From NCBI GenBank assembly GCA_964631565.1, contig CAZVYJ010000051.1:1-20273 (forward strand): 20,273 nt of DNA, given 5' to 3'. The notes under the pieces are model-generated. The model was not told the origin of the DNA and searched no databases. It worked only from the letters and a program-made list of their open reading frames with translations. The position numbers and the translations under genes were made by a program. Positions within the stretch are counted from its first letter, which is position 1; every line of letters begins with the position of its first letter. Shown here in pieces: positions 7,751 through 15,436 of the stretch. Source of the stretch: CAZVYJ01 sp964631565. GTDB taxonomy: Bacteria > Planctomycetota > Phycisphaerae > SM23-33.

Positions 7751-9037
7751 TCAATCTTTGTCTTCGGTTTCCGTGTTTTCCTCTTCGGGCTTTTCTTCCG
7801 ACGAGCCATCCGGCTTCGTGGTCGATTCATCGACTCCGATGTCTATGATATCGCCCTGAATCTGCATGCCGAACGGCGGTTTGTAGGCAAGGTGATAGTT
7901 AGGCATCGGCGGACCTTCGAGAGACTTTATCCAATCCAGGATGCGGATATATCTTTTGTCCTTGGTGGAAGTGAACATCGCCTTTATTTTCACCGGATGC
8001 TTGTAGCGTGCGTTCTCCGGGGGAAGCCCGTATTGCAGCAGCAGCGACAACTCCGGCCAGTTCTTGTCTATCACGCGACGATACCCGCCGCCATCATTAG
8101 TTTTGACGCATCCCCACAGCAGAACATAGTTGGTGTAATCCACCTTTACGTCCTTGGCGGAGACATTGAAAACCTTCAGGCCGCCGTTCACCTTTTCGCC
8201 GCCGTGGCATGACAGCGCGGCACAGCCGCCCGTCAGTATCGGCCAGACCTGCGTACGAAAGTCCGTCATGAACTGCGGATCCTTGGTGATAAGAATATCA
8301 TCGCGTATCGACACGTTGTCGCTTTCGGTATTGTCGTGGATGTACTTGGCCTTCTGAAGTTTCGGCCAGCCGCGGAATTTCTTGGCGAAGTTTTTCTCTT
8401 TGAAATCGCCTATGCCCTGCATGGACTCGATGTATCTCTCGACAACGTCGTTCTTCAACTCAACGGTCACGCGGTCGCTTTCGCGCAGTTCAGCGAAGCG
8501 GATGCGATAGATATCTTCCTGGCTGACGAGGTACTCCGGCTTCACCGCGGCAGCGCCTTCTGTCGTCTTGCCGCCCTCTTCGCCCTTCTCCGGCTCGGTA
8601 CCGCCCGTGCCGCCTGTTTCTCCTGCTTCCTCTAGCTTCGCCTTGACTTGACGAAGCAGCAGCGATGCCCGCTTGTGATCAGGGTCAATTTCCAGCGCCT
8701 CGTTGAGTTCCTTCTCTGCAATATCGAGAAGCCCATTGTCGAAAGCCCATTTTCCGAGTTTGTAATGATCATCCGCCGACTTGGGATCTATCTCCTTGAG
8801 TTTCCGTGCATATTCCTCTTCCGGAGTCACCACATCTTCTATGGACTGTATCTCATCGGGTTTTATTGGAGCGGTTTCCCCGTACTTCGTCTTGACGATG
8901 ATATTGCCGTCCTTGGTTTCCGTAACCTCGCCGGTGAGTTTTCGCCCGTCTTTGAGTATGACGGTCTTGGTTGCGGCCAGCGCCGCAGCAGCCAAAAGAA
9001 GTGAGCACACCAGCGAGAATAGCGCTTTTCTGTACAT
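7751..9037 (-). CDS. Secreted TPR protein with a planctomycete CX4CH cytochrome-like domain
   Basis: The 428-residue protein has a cleavable signal peptide (about 1-21, AALAA). A small beta-rich domain (about 23-68, with DGRKLTGEV and DGNIIVKT) resembles SH3/SHD1-like folds. A TPR pair follows (about 88-131), then a Gly/Glu-rich linker (about 138-162), a domain with VWPILTGGCAALSCHGG (about 264-280) and an acidic tail. Cys272, Cys277 and His278 make CX4CH, the spacing found in planctomycete cytochrome-like (PSCyt) proteins, rather than CXXCH. The following GGLKVF also matches those domains. It may bind haem c and act in periplasmic redox chemistry, or be a structural relative. The start has GAGGT 6 nt upstream. 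The gene lies about 100 bp downstream of tRNA-Cys on the same strand. Confidence 0.87.
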   Translation of the reverse strand: MYRKALFSLVCSLLLAAAALAATKTVILKDGRKLTGEVTETKDGNIIVKTKYGETAPIKPDEIQSIEDVVTPEEEYARKLKEIDPKSADDHYKLGKWAFDNGLLDIAEKELNEALEIDPDHKRASLLLRQVKAKLEEAGETGGTGGTEPEKGEEGGKTTEGAAAVKPEYLVSQEDIYRIRFAELRESDRVTVELKNDVVERYIESMQGIGDFKEKNFAKKFRGWPKLQKAKYIHDNTESDNVSIRDDILITKDPQFMTDFRTQVWPILTGGCAALSCHGGEKVNGGLKVFNVSAKDVKVDYTNYVLLWGCVKTNDGGGYRRVIDKNWPELSLLLQYGLPPENARYKHPVKIKAMFTSTKDKRYIRILDWIKSLEGPPMPNYHLAYKPPFGMQIQGDIIDIGVDESTTKPDGSSEEKPEEENTETEDKD

Positions 9038-9141
9038 GGTTTTACCTCATCCATCCGGGCCAACCGGCCTCTACATTAAATATCGACACACAACTTCGTC
9101 GGAGGCGAGGCCCTGTTTACAGATTTCAGACCGGCATAAAA

Positions 9142-9215
9142 AGGCGGCAGAGGGATTCGAACCCACGTATAACGGATTTGCAATCCGTCGCCTTAGTCCA
9201 CTTGGCTATGCCGCC
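9142..9215 (-). tRNA. tRNA-Cys (anticodon GCA)
   Basis: Read on the minus strand, the acceptor stem GGCGGCA pairs perfectly with TGCCGCC. The anticodon stem ACGGA/TCCGT encloses the loop TTGCAAA, giving anticodon GCA for cysteine. The T loop is TTCGAAT. The discriminator is U73, the known identity base of tRNA-Cys. The T stem GTGGG/CCCTC contains one U-U mismatch. CCA is not encoded; five T residues follow (9142-9138, counting the discriminator), which could help termination. Confidence 0.96.
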
Positions 9216-9281
9216 AACACAGCCAAATTCAAGGACTTGCGGCGCTACCGCCGGACAAGCATCCCTGAATCGGGCCGTCAG

Positions 9282-9308
9282 GCAAAGGCTATCTGCACAA
9301 GCCTTTGC
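9282..9308. repeat. Perfect 9-bp inverted repeat with 9-nt loop
   Basis: GCAAAGGCT (9282-9290) and AGCCTTTGC (9300-9308) are exact reverse complements. The repeat lies 60-86 nt downstream of the stop codon of the 1057-residue TPR gene and inside the spacer of the candidate tRNA-Cys promoter. It may be the hairpin of an operon terminator, although no U tract follows it on the minus strand, or an operator. Confidence 0.5.
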
Positions 9309-9314
9309 TGTCAA
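9286..9314 (-). promoter_or_regulatory. Candidate promoter for tRNA-Cys
   Basis: On the minus strand a perfect TTGACA (9309-9314) is followed after exactly 17 bp by TAGCCT (9286-9291), a weak -10 with 3 of 6 matches. The tRNA 5' end is about 70 nt downstream. The -10 lies within one arm of the inverted repeat at 9282-9308. Confidence 0.35.
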
Positions 9315-9367
9315 GCACATCTGCCGTTATGCAGTACAAAACGCACTTGCTACGGCTTTTTTGGCGG

Positions 9368-12300
9368 TCATTTTCCCAGTAGCGTCTCTGCTTCAGTCGT
9401 TACAGCGTTGAACTTACTGTTCAATCCGCCCATATTCGCGTCTTTGGTCCGCAGGGTTCTCATGTAATCCAGCAGGCCCTGAAGTCCTTCCTTGTTGTCG
9501 CGGTTTGCTTCCAGAACACACCGACACATTTCAAGGGTAATGCTCCAGTATTCCCTGGGACTGATGTTGGGGTCCAGACCCTCAATCAGTTTCTGATAAT
9601 ACTCGACGGCCTTTGGGTATTCCTTTTTCAGCCTGTACGCCCTGGCGAAGCCGATGTAGTTCCCGGCATCGACCGGCAGCGAGTTTTTCTCGAGTTCCTG
9701 CAGCCTTTCGTAGGCCTCGGTGAGCCTGTCGACGACATCCTTGAGTCTTTCCTGCCGCATCGCATCGTCGCCCGCTTCATCGTAGTACTTGACGGCTTCC
9801 TGCAGTTTCACGGCAGTGACCACATTGTGCATGTTTATGCCGAGATCATCGAGTCGTTTGAAGTATTCATCCTTGTAAGCCATAATCTTCTGCGGGTTGC
9901 TCGAAACCAGTTCGATATCCTTGAGCTTTTCGGCGTATTCTTTATCGATTACGGCAGCCTTTTCCTTGCGGCCTTCCTCGTTATACGCCACCAGTTCATT
10001 GAACAGGGCCAGACCCTGGTCGATAACGCCGGCGGGAACACCCGGCATATTGGCGGATTCCACAAGCGAATCGGCGTACATCTGCTTGTAATAATAGAGG
10101 TCCGAGGCGGGCATATTCTCTTGCAATGCTCTTTCATACTCGCTCTTGGCGAACGTTACATATGTTTTCCGGTCGCGGTCCAGCTGCTCGGCCTTTTTCG
10201 GATCGCTGCGGTTGCTGTCGATGCGAGCCCGGATGCGGGGAATAAGCATCTGGATGAGTTCGGTGGCCTCCCTGGGGTACTGGGCCTGGAATTGCCGGAT
10301 CGCCTTGCCGGCTTCGTCGATATTGTTTTCCGCAAAGAGCTGCAGGATTTCAAACTCCGCGGCCCGCTTGAGCACAGCAGTGCCCGGCCACTGCTCGCCG
10401 AGCTTGCGGAGTTCGGCCCGCGCTTCGTTCTTCTCGCCCAGCAGGGAGTAGCGGACTTCCTGCGCCATGAACGCGCATTCGGCTCCCCATTCCATAAGCT
10501 CCTTCGCCCTGGCTTCTTTATCGGCCCTGGATTCTTTGTCAGTGGGGGCTTCCATAGCCTTGGCGGCGGAAGCTTCTCTGGCCTTGGCCGCGAATCGCTG
10601 GAACTCGCCGACAAGCGCCCTTGCATCGGCAGGTTCGGCCTTTTCGCCCAGAAGCGTCCTGCGAATCCCAAGAGACCAGTATTCCGCATCGAGGGCATAC
10701 ATGGAGCCGGCGGGCACCTTGCCGTACGCGGCTATCGCTTTTTTCAGGCATTCCGTCCTGGCCTCTCCATCCTCGAGGGTGTCGGCCAGTTTCTGGTTCT
10801 GCCAGCCGAGGTGGAAATACCAGTCGCCGAATTCAGGATCATCGCCCCACTTGCCTAACAGAAGCTCCATGGCGACTATAAACCGCTCGCGGAGTTCAGC
10901 CGACACGGGGCTATGCGACTCGACCAGTTCCGCAACCAGTGTGGAGTAGCTTCGAACCGCGTTGTCGGCGGCTATCTTCGCCAGCGGGTCGTCCGGGAAC
11001 TCCTCGGCGAATTTCAGGAACATTTCTCCCGCATCGCGGGTCATCAGGCGGCGGACGTAAATGACGGCCATGCTGAACATCGCCTGCGGGCGGACCTTTT
11101 TGGACGTCTCGTCTTTCCGGCCCAGTATGATTTTCAGCAGTTTTTCGCCGAGATCGAGTTCTTCAGTACTCGGTTTATCTTTCCCCGTCTTGTCCTCGGC
11201 TATGGCCAGCAGGATCATGGAATTCAGCTTGTCGTAATCTTCCCTGTCGCGATATTTGTTCGCGATAATCTGGAAGAACGCGCCGCGGATGTCCGGGGAG
11301 TCGAATTTGTCGAGGAAGGCCATCAGCGAATCCTGCGCCTGTTCTCTCAGTTTCGCGGCCTGCTCGGTATTGTTGACGCAGTCGGCCCATGTTTCGTAGA
11401 GATGGCTGCCGAGCATCGCGGTATTCAGAACTACTTCAGGTTCATAGGTTTTGCCCAGCAGTTCAGGGGCTTTCTTTGAGTAATCATCCACGGCCTGCTT
11501 TGCGGTTTTGAATGACCCGTCAATGTCGCTGGGGGTGGCTTTTTTACTTGTGTCATCATGAAGCGACTTTGCCTGGGCAATAGCGGTTTCGGCCAGCTCG
11601 AACAAGGCCCTGGCGCGAATGTCGTCCGGGGCGTTCAGGCCCATCGCCTTTCTGAAGAACTCATCGGCGACTTCATACTGGCCGAGTTCTCTGCTTGCCA
11701 TTCCGTAGAGTATTATCGCCCAGTATTTGACGCCGAAGTCATCGCTGCCCCTGGCGAACTGGTCGACCATCGTCTGCGCTTCGTAGAAAAAACCTTTTCT
11801 GGCCTTTTCTTCATTAGGATCGCTGGAACCCGTCATCGCCAGGCCGCGATAGTAGTTCATCCATGCGGACCTGTAGGAAGCCCGCCTCTGGATGTCCATC
11901 AGCTTTGGCATGACGACCATTTCGCGTTCGGAACGGCACCTGCGGCTCCACTGGTCGCGGGTGTTTTCGATATCCGTATTGAGGTCGCGAAGCGGCTTGA
12001 CGACTTCCTCGGTAAGATGAAGAATGGCTTTGCGGTCGGCGTCGCCCCCGCGGAGGAAAATGAGTCTGGCTGCGTATCTTTCGGTGCGACTGACGCCCAT
12101 TACTTCCAGCACCCGGAACCGGGCCTTGAAGCTTTCCAGGACGGCCTTGTCGGCTTCCCTGACAGCCGGGGTGTACTTTTCCTCGTCCTCGACGGCCTTG
12201 GTCAACTCGTCAGCCTTCGCCTGGAGGCTCGTGGCGACGTCCTGCAGGAGAGTGATGGCCTGATCGAGCATCTGGTTGCGCACTTCGAGATTCGCCTGCC

Positions 12301-12541
12301 GTTCGGCTTCGTTGATCTTCAGCTGCGCCAGCTGCATCTTCGCTTCGGGCGACTCCTGGCCGCCCTGCTCATCGACAAGAGTTCGCAGCAGCTCAGTCAT
12401 GCCCATATCGGTGAGAACCTGGCTGAGCCTGCCGGGGTCCAGCTTGTCATATTCGGAATCGGTTCTTCTCTGTGCCGATGCGGACGCACAGATACCCGCT
12501 ATTATCGTGACTGCAGCAGCTGCCAGAAAACATCTTCGCAT
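9368..12541 (-). CDS. Large secreted TPR-repeat protein, last gene of the VWA/ExbBD operon
   Basis: The 1057-residue protein has a signal peptide ending near residue 23 (ASASA before Gln). The rest is nearly all helical, with many degenerate TPR-like pairs, for example around 255-320, 480-530, 570-620 and 960-1010, plus Ala/Glu/Lys-rich coiled-coil-like stretches. I see no catalytic motif. TPR solenoids bind partners, and this one is predicted to act in the periplasm. It starts 13 bp after the second exbD with AAGGAA upstream, so cotranscription is very likely. By analogy with CpoB of Tol-Pal and the large TPR proteins of the Myxococcus Glt complex, it could be the periplasmic scaffold of the ExbBD-driven machine. 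That role is inference from context. Confidence 0.88.
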   Translation of the reverse strand: MRRCFLAAAAVTIIAGICASASAQRRTDSEYDKLDPGRLSQVLTDMGMTELLRTLVDEQGGQESPEAKMQLAQLKINEAERQANLEVRNQMLDQAITLLQDVATSLQAKADELTKAVEDEEKYTPAVREADKAVLESFKARFRVLEVMGVSRTERYAARLIFLRGGDADRKAILHLTEEVVKPLRDLNTDIENTRDQWSRRCRSEREMVVMPKLMDIQRRASYRSAWMNYYRGLAMTGSSDPNEEKARKGFFYEAQTMVDQFARGSDDFGVKYWAIILYGMASRELGQYEVADEFFRKAMGLNAPDDIRARALFELAETAIAQAKSLHDDTSKKATPSDIDGSFKTAKQAVDDYSKKAPELLGKTYEPEVVLNTAMLGSHLYETWADCVNNTEQAAKLREQAQDSLMAFLDKFDSPDIRGAFFQIIANKYRDREDYDKLNSMILLAIAEDKTGKDKPSTEELDLGEKLLKIILGRKDETSKKVRPQAMFSMAVIYVRRLMTRDAGEMFLKFAEEFPDDPLAKIAADNAVRSYSTLVAELVESHSPVSAELRERFIVAMELLLGKWGDDPEFGDWYFHLGWQNQKLADTLEDGEARTECLKKAIAAYGKVPAGSMYALDAEYWSLGIRRTLLGEKAEPADARALVGEFQRFAAKAREASAAKAMEAPTDKESRADKEARAKELMEWGAECAFMAQEVRYSLLGEKNEARAELRKLGEQWPGTAVLKRAAEFEILQLFAENNIDEAGKAIRQFQAQYPREATELIQMLIPRIRARIDSNRSDPKKAEQLDRDRKTYVTFAKSEYERALQENMPASDLYYYKQMYADSLVESANMPGVPAGVIDQGLALFNELVAYNEEGRKEKAAVIDKEYAEKLKDIELVSSNPQKIMAYKDEYFKRLDDLGINMHNVVTAVKLQEAVKYYDEAGDDAMRQERLKDVVDRLTEAYERLQELEKNSLPVDAGNYIGFARAYRLKKEYPKAVEYYQKLIEGLDPNISPREYWSITLEMCRCVLEANRDNKEGLQGLLDYMRTLRTKDANMGGLNSKFNAVTTEAETLLGK

Positions 12542-12554
12542 CTGAATGTTCCTT

Positions 12555-13049
12555 CTATTGCAGTGGCGCGAAGTTGACGTTTTTGAACTTTGCCTTTACG
12601 GCCTGGTTATAGGCCTCCAGCACAAACTCCCATTTGACTGAAACTTTCGGCTCTATTCGAACAGTAGTATCCTTGACGTTGTAACTTTTGGCGGCGGCCA
12701 TAAGCTGATCGCTCAGCTCTTTCGGATCGTTATCAATCGCGATGTTGCCGATTTCGTATCTTGCGCCCTCGCTTTTTGTTCCAAGGGGATAGATAACGAT
12801 ATCTATTCGCCCTTTGAGTATATCAGTGGTCGGGCTGGGGCCGCCTTGCGAAGGCAGCGTACCGAGGATCTGCCCTTCAGCCTCGCGGAAGGTCATCGTC
12901 AGCAGGAAGAACAGCAGCAGCTGGAACGTTACGTCGATCATCGGCGTCAGCGGAGGCTGCATCTTGGGAGCGGGTTTGGCCCGCTTTTTTCTTTCGGAGA
13001 CATAATGCGTCGTTTCGTCGCCCTGGATTTTTTTAACGTTCTTGCTCAT
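12555..13049 (-). CDS. ExbD/TolR-type proton channel subunit, second copy
   Basis: The 164-residue protein has a cytoplasmic N-terminus of about 33 residues (longer and more basic than usual), one TM helix (about 38-54) and a periplasmic domain. The family motif LTPMIDVTFQLLLFF contains the channel Asp39, equivalent to the essential Asp25 of E. coli ExbD. The periplasmic domain ends in the usual beta-alpha-beta pattern but is diverged from the first copy. Its start lies 4 bp after the stop of the first ExbD gene, with GAGG overlapping the end of that gene, suggesting translational coupling. With the ExbB homologue it should form the proton-driven motor that energises the VWA proteins. Confidence 0.93.
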   Translation of the reverse strand: MSKNVKKIQGDETTHYVSERKKRAKPAPKMQPPLTPMIDVTFQLLLFFLLTMTFREAEGQILGTLPSQGGPSPTTDILKGRIDIVIYPLGTKSEGARYEIGNIAIDNDPKELSDQLMAAAKSYNVKDTTVRIEPKVSVKWEFVLEAYNQAVKAKFKNVNFAPLQ

Positions 13050-13053
13050 GGTT

Positions 13054-13539
13054 TCAGTCCTCGAGATGCTGCGTTTCCTCGATGGCGGTCAGTCCCATAT
13101 TCGCGATGCCGACATGGCCGGCTTCAATCATGATCGGCGTGACATCGGAATACGGAACCCTTTTGTCCGCGCGCAGCTCGACGAAGAAATCCTTCTTGTT
13201 GGATGATGCGTTGTAGGCATCCTCCATTCGTTTCTTCAGGATGTCCTTGTCGGATATCAGTTCGCCGTTGACGCTGACATTGACGGACCCGGCGCTGCTG
13301 ACGACATCCCTGTTTTCGTCGTACAGGACGTTGACGATAATCTTGTTGGGCATGTCGCTGTCCATGGAAATGACCTGCGGCTGGTAAGGCTTGGCCAGTT
13401 CCACCTGCGCGAGGGCTTCCGACGCTATCTGGCTGGTCAGAATGAAGAAAATGATCAGCTGGAACGTCACGTCGATCATCGGCGTGAGGTTGAAGGACAC
13501 GTCGCTTGCGGCGCCTCTTTGAAACACTTTCGATGCCAT
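13054..13539 (-). CDS. ExbD/TolR-type proton channel subunit, first copy
   Basis: The 161-residue protein has a short cytoplasmic N-terminus, one TM helix (about 22-37) and a periplasmic domain. The motif FNLTPMIDVTFQLIIFF carries the channel Asp23. The periplasmic part contains the FVELRADKRVPYSDVTPIM segment (about 119-137) that is typical of ExbD/TolR. The ribosome site GGGAGGTGA is the strongest in the operon. The gene lies 56 bp after exbB. Because ExbD/TolR subunits dimerise within the ExbB/TolQ ring, the two copies here could form a heterodimer. Confidence 0.94.
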   Translation of the reverse strand: MASKVFQRGAASDVSFNLTPMIDVTFQLIIFFILTSQIASEALAQVELAKPYQPQVISMDSDMPNKIIVNVLYDENRDVVSSAGSVNVSVNGELISDKDILKKRMEDAYNASSNKKDFFVELRADKRVPYSDVTPIMIEAGHVGIANMGLTAIEETQHLED

Positions 13540-13595
13540 ATTTCACCTCCCTGCGGACGGCTTTTGCCCGCGGGGCTTCAAGCTGTCATTAAAAC

Positions 13596-14243
13596 CTATT
13601 CAGCCTTCTTGCCGGGACGGAACACCGAAATCAGTTCCTGCGAGGCCATCATGGCTTCGCTCGCCAGCGAGTCGATCTTGTTTCGCATGATGCCGTAAAC
13701 CGCCAGGGCCGGAATGGCGACAATCAGGCCCACCAGCGTGGTGACCAGTGCCGTACCGATAGCTCCTGCCAGTTCGCCCGGGTTGGGCATGCCGCCGGCC
13801 TTCACGATCTGGAAGAACGCCAGAATCATGCCCCAGACGGTGCCCATCAGGCCGAGCATCGGGCCGATGTTGCCGAGAAGGTTCAGCCACTCTATGTGAC
13901 GGAGCAGCTTGGTTGTGCGCTCCTCTGCGGCCTCTTCCATCGCTCGCTCCATGGCCGGGTATCCGTGCGGTGCCTCGGCCAGGGCTGCGTGAATGACGTA
14001 GCTGATGTAGCTGGGTTCGTTCGCGGTAAGTTCTATGACTTCTCGATACTGCTTGCTGTCGAACATGTCGCGAATCTGCATGTGCACCATTTCCGGAATA
14101 ATGTTGGTCCGCCGGATCGTAATGAAGTGCTCAATGATGATTCCGACCGTCACGAAGCTGAGCGCCCACAACACCCAGCCGATGAATCCGCAATTGATCA
14201 CGAGGATTCCAAACCAACTGATCTCGCCGCCTGCTGCTATCAT
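13596..14243 (-). CDS. MotA/TolQ/ExbB-family proton channel protein
   Basis: The 215-residue protein has three TM helices (about 13-38, 119-143 and 159-184), with a cytoplasmic region between TM1 and TM2. Family signatures are GNIGPMLGLMGTVWGMILAF (about 124-143) and the TM3 run GTALVTTLVGLIVAIPALAV (about 163-182), including Thr residues expected to line the proton path. Such proteins form pentamers around an ExbD/TolR dimer in the inner membrane and convert proton flux into motion of a partner. The start has AAGGAG 9 nt upstream. The 95-bp gap before this gene is the largest in the operon and holds three hairpins. Confidence 0.95.
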   Translation of the reverse strand: MIAAGGEISWFGILVINCGFIGWVLWALSFVTVGIIIEHFITIRRTNIIPEMVHMQIRDMFDSKQYREVIELTANEPSYISYVIHAALAEAPHGYPAMERAMEEAAEERTTKLLRHIEWLNLLGNIGPMLGLMGTVWGMILAFFQIVKAGGMPNPGELAGAIGTALVTTLVGLIVAIPALAVYGIMRNKIDSLASEAMMASQELISVFRPGKKAE

Positions 14244-14258
14244 TACCGTTTTCTCCTT

Positions 14259-14328
14259 AGAGTTAACACTCTTATCAAGCCGCCCTGGAAGCGGCGTTAT
14301 TTTTTCAGGCCCGATTGGATACGGGCTG
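14259..14328 (-). promoter_or_regulatory. Three consecutive inverted repeats between the TPR gene and exbB
   Basis: In the 95-bp gap there are a hairpin at 14306-14328 (CAG-CCCG paired with CGGG-CTG around one bulged C), a perfect 5-bp stem GCCGC-7-GCGGC (14279-14295), and a perfect AGAGT-4-ACTCT (14259-14272). The last directly abuts the AAGGAG ribosome site of exbB (14253-14258). None is followed by a U run on the minus strand. They could be RNA-processing or translation-control elements that set different amounts of channel and VWA proteins. Confidence 0.45.
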
Positions 14329-14338
14329 ATGTTTCCTG

Positions 14339-15433
14339 CTATTCCTTATTCAACTTTTCCAAAGCAGCCTTCGCCTTCTTCGCAAACGCACTTGTCGGAT
14401 ACTCCCTTATGACTCGCCGGAATACCTTGTCCGCGGCAACCTCGTTGGGCGTTTCAAGCAGCGTGTGCATCACGCCGACAAGATACAGCGCCTCCGGAGC
14501 CTCTTTCGACGATGGGTAGTAAACAAAAACCCGCATGAAGTCGAGTCCGCCGGACAGCCGCATCTGCTGCGATTCCTCGCCGCTCTTTTTGTCGGCCAGG
14601 ATGGTCTTCGCCTTGCCGCGAAGAAGCATCGCTAAGGGCAGTTCCTCGGCCGAATACAGTTTCATATTGTCATTGATAATCTCCAGGGCCTGCTGGGCCT
14701 TGCCCTGGTCGACTAGAACCGTGATGCCCTTCAGCTGCGCCCCGGTGTTCTTGACCACAGGACCAGTTTCATCACTGTCGGACGGTTTGGAGGTGCTGCC
14801 GGTAAGCTCACCGGCAAGCTTGGCCGCCTTCTCGTCCTGGCCTTCAAGCTGGTAGAGGTCCAGCAGCAGCTGCTTGAGCGTAGTGATATATTCCTTGCTG
14901 GCGTCTGAAGGCGGGGAGCCGATTCGGGTTTCGAGTTCCTTTATGGCCCGGACGTTATCATCCGAACCCGCCTCGGCGAATTTCGTCGGCTTCATCGCCA
15001 GCGATTTTTTGGAATACTTGCTGTTCTCGACGATAGTCATCCACTCTTTAACCGCACGGGTCAGCAGCGGCGCCTGCTTGAGGGCCTCAAACCGGCGATA
15101 CCTGACAAGCTCCTGCATCCATTTCTGCGACACATCCTTGGCCAGCTTGTCATAGGACTCCACCGCGTCGGCGGCTTTGCCTTCGGCAAGGAGCTTTTCC
15201 GCATTGTTGAATACTTCCTGGTCAGCGATAGTTATCTGCTTGACCTCGGACAGTTCCTTTTCGATACGCCGGCCGCTGCTGAGAGAAAAAACTATCTGGC
15301 CGTCCTTGACGTCGGTCACCCGGACATTGGCATATGACAGGCCCGTGAGCATCTGCACCTCGTCGCCGGCGGCTATGCCCGCCACAACGCCCAGAAACGC
15401 ACACGCAGCCATGGTTGTATATGCAGGCTTCAC
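14339..15433 (-). CDS. Secreted TPR protein with N-terminal beta domain, CpoB-like C-terminus
   Basis: The 364-residue protein has a signal peptide (about 1-22). A small beta domain (about 26-70) resembles the N-terminal domain of the CX4CH protein at 7751-9037. A helical middle and a TPR-type C-terminus follow (about 290-360, with FYYPSS-like and REYPTSAFAKKAKAAL-like repeats), the pattern of YbgF/CpoB. CpoB is the periplasmic TPR partner of Tol-Pal, so a link to the ExbB/ExbD/VWA machine is plausible. The start is GTG, with AAGGAG 6 nt upstream. That ribosome site lies within the last codons of the preceding VWA gene and the stop-to-start gap is 3 nt, which indicates translational coupling. 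Confidence 0.87.
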   Translation of the reverse strand: MKPAYTTMAACAFLGVVAGIAAGDEVQMLTGLSYANVRVTDVKDGQIVFSLSSGRRIEKELSEVKQITIADQEVFNNAEKLLAEGKAADAVESYDKLAKDVSQKWMQELVRYRRFEALKQAPLLTRAVKEWMTIVENSKYSKKSLAMKPTKFAEAGSDDNVRAIKELETRIGSPPSDASKEYITTLKQLLLDLYQLEGQDEKAAKLAGELTGSTSKPSDSDETGPVVKNTGAQLKGITVLVDQGKAQQALEIINDNMKLYSAEELPLAMLLRGKAKTILADKKSGEESQQMRLSGGLDFMRVFVYYPSSKEAPEALYLVGVMHTLLETPNEVAADKVFRRVIREYPTSAFAKKAKAALEKLNKE

Positions 15434-15436
15434 AGG

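Noticed and set aside
9827..12577. Several plus-strand open frames opposite the large TPR gene
   Set aside because: All mirror the minus-strand codon bias, lack ribosome sites and give low-information Arg/Gly/Leu-rich translations.
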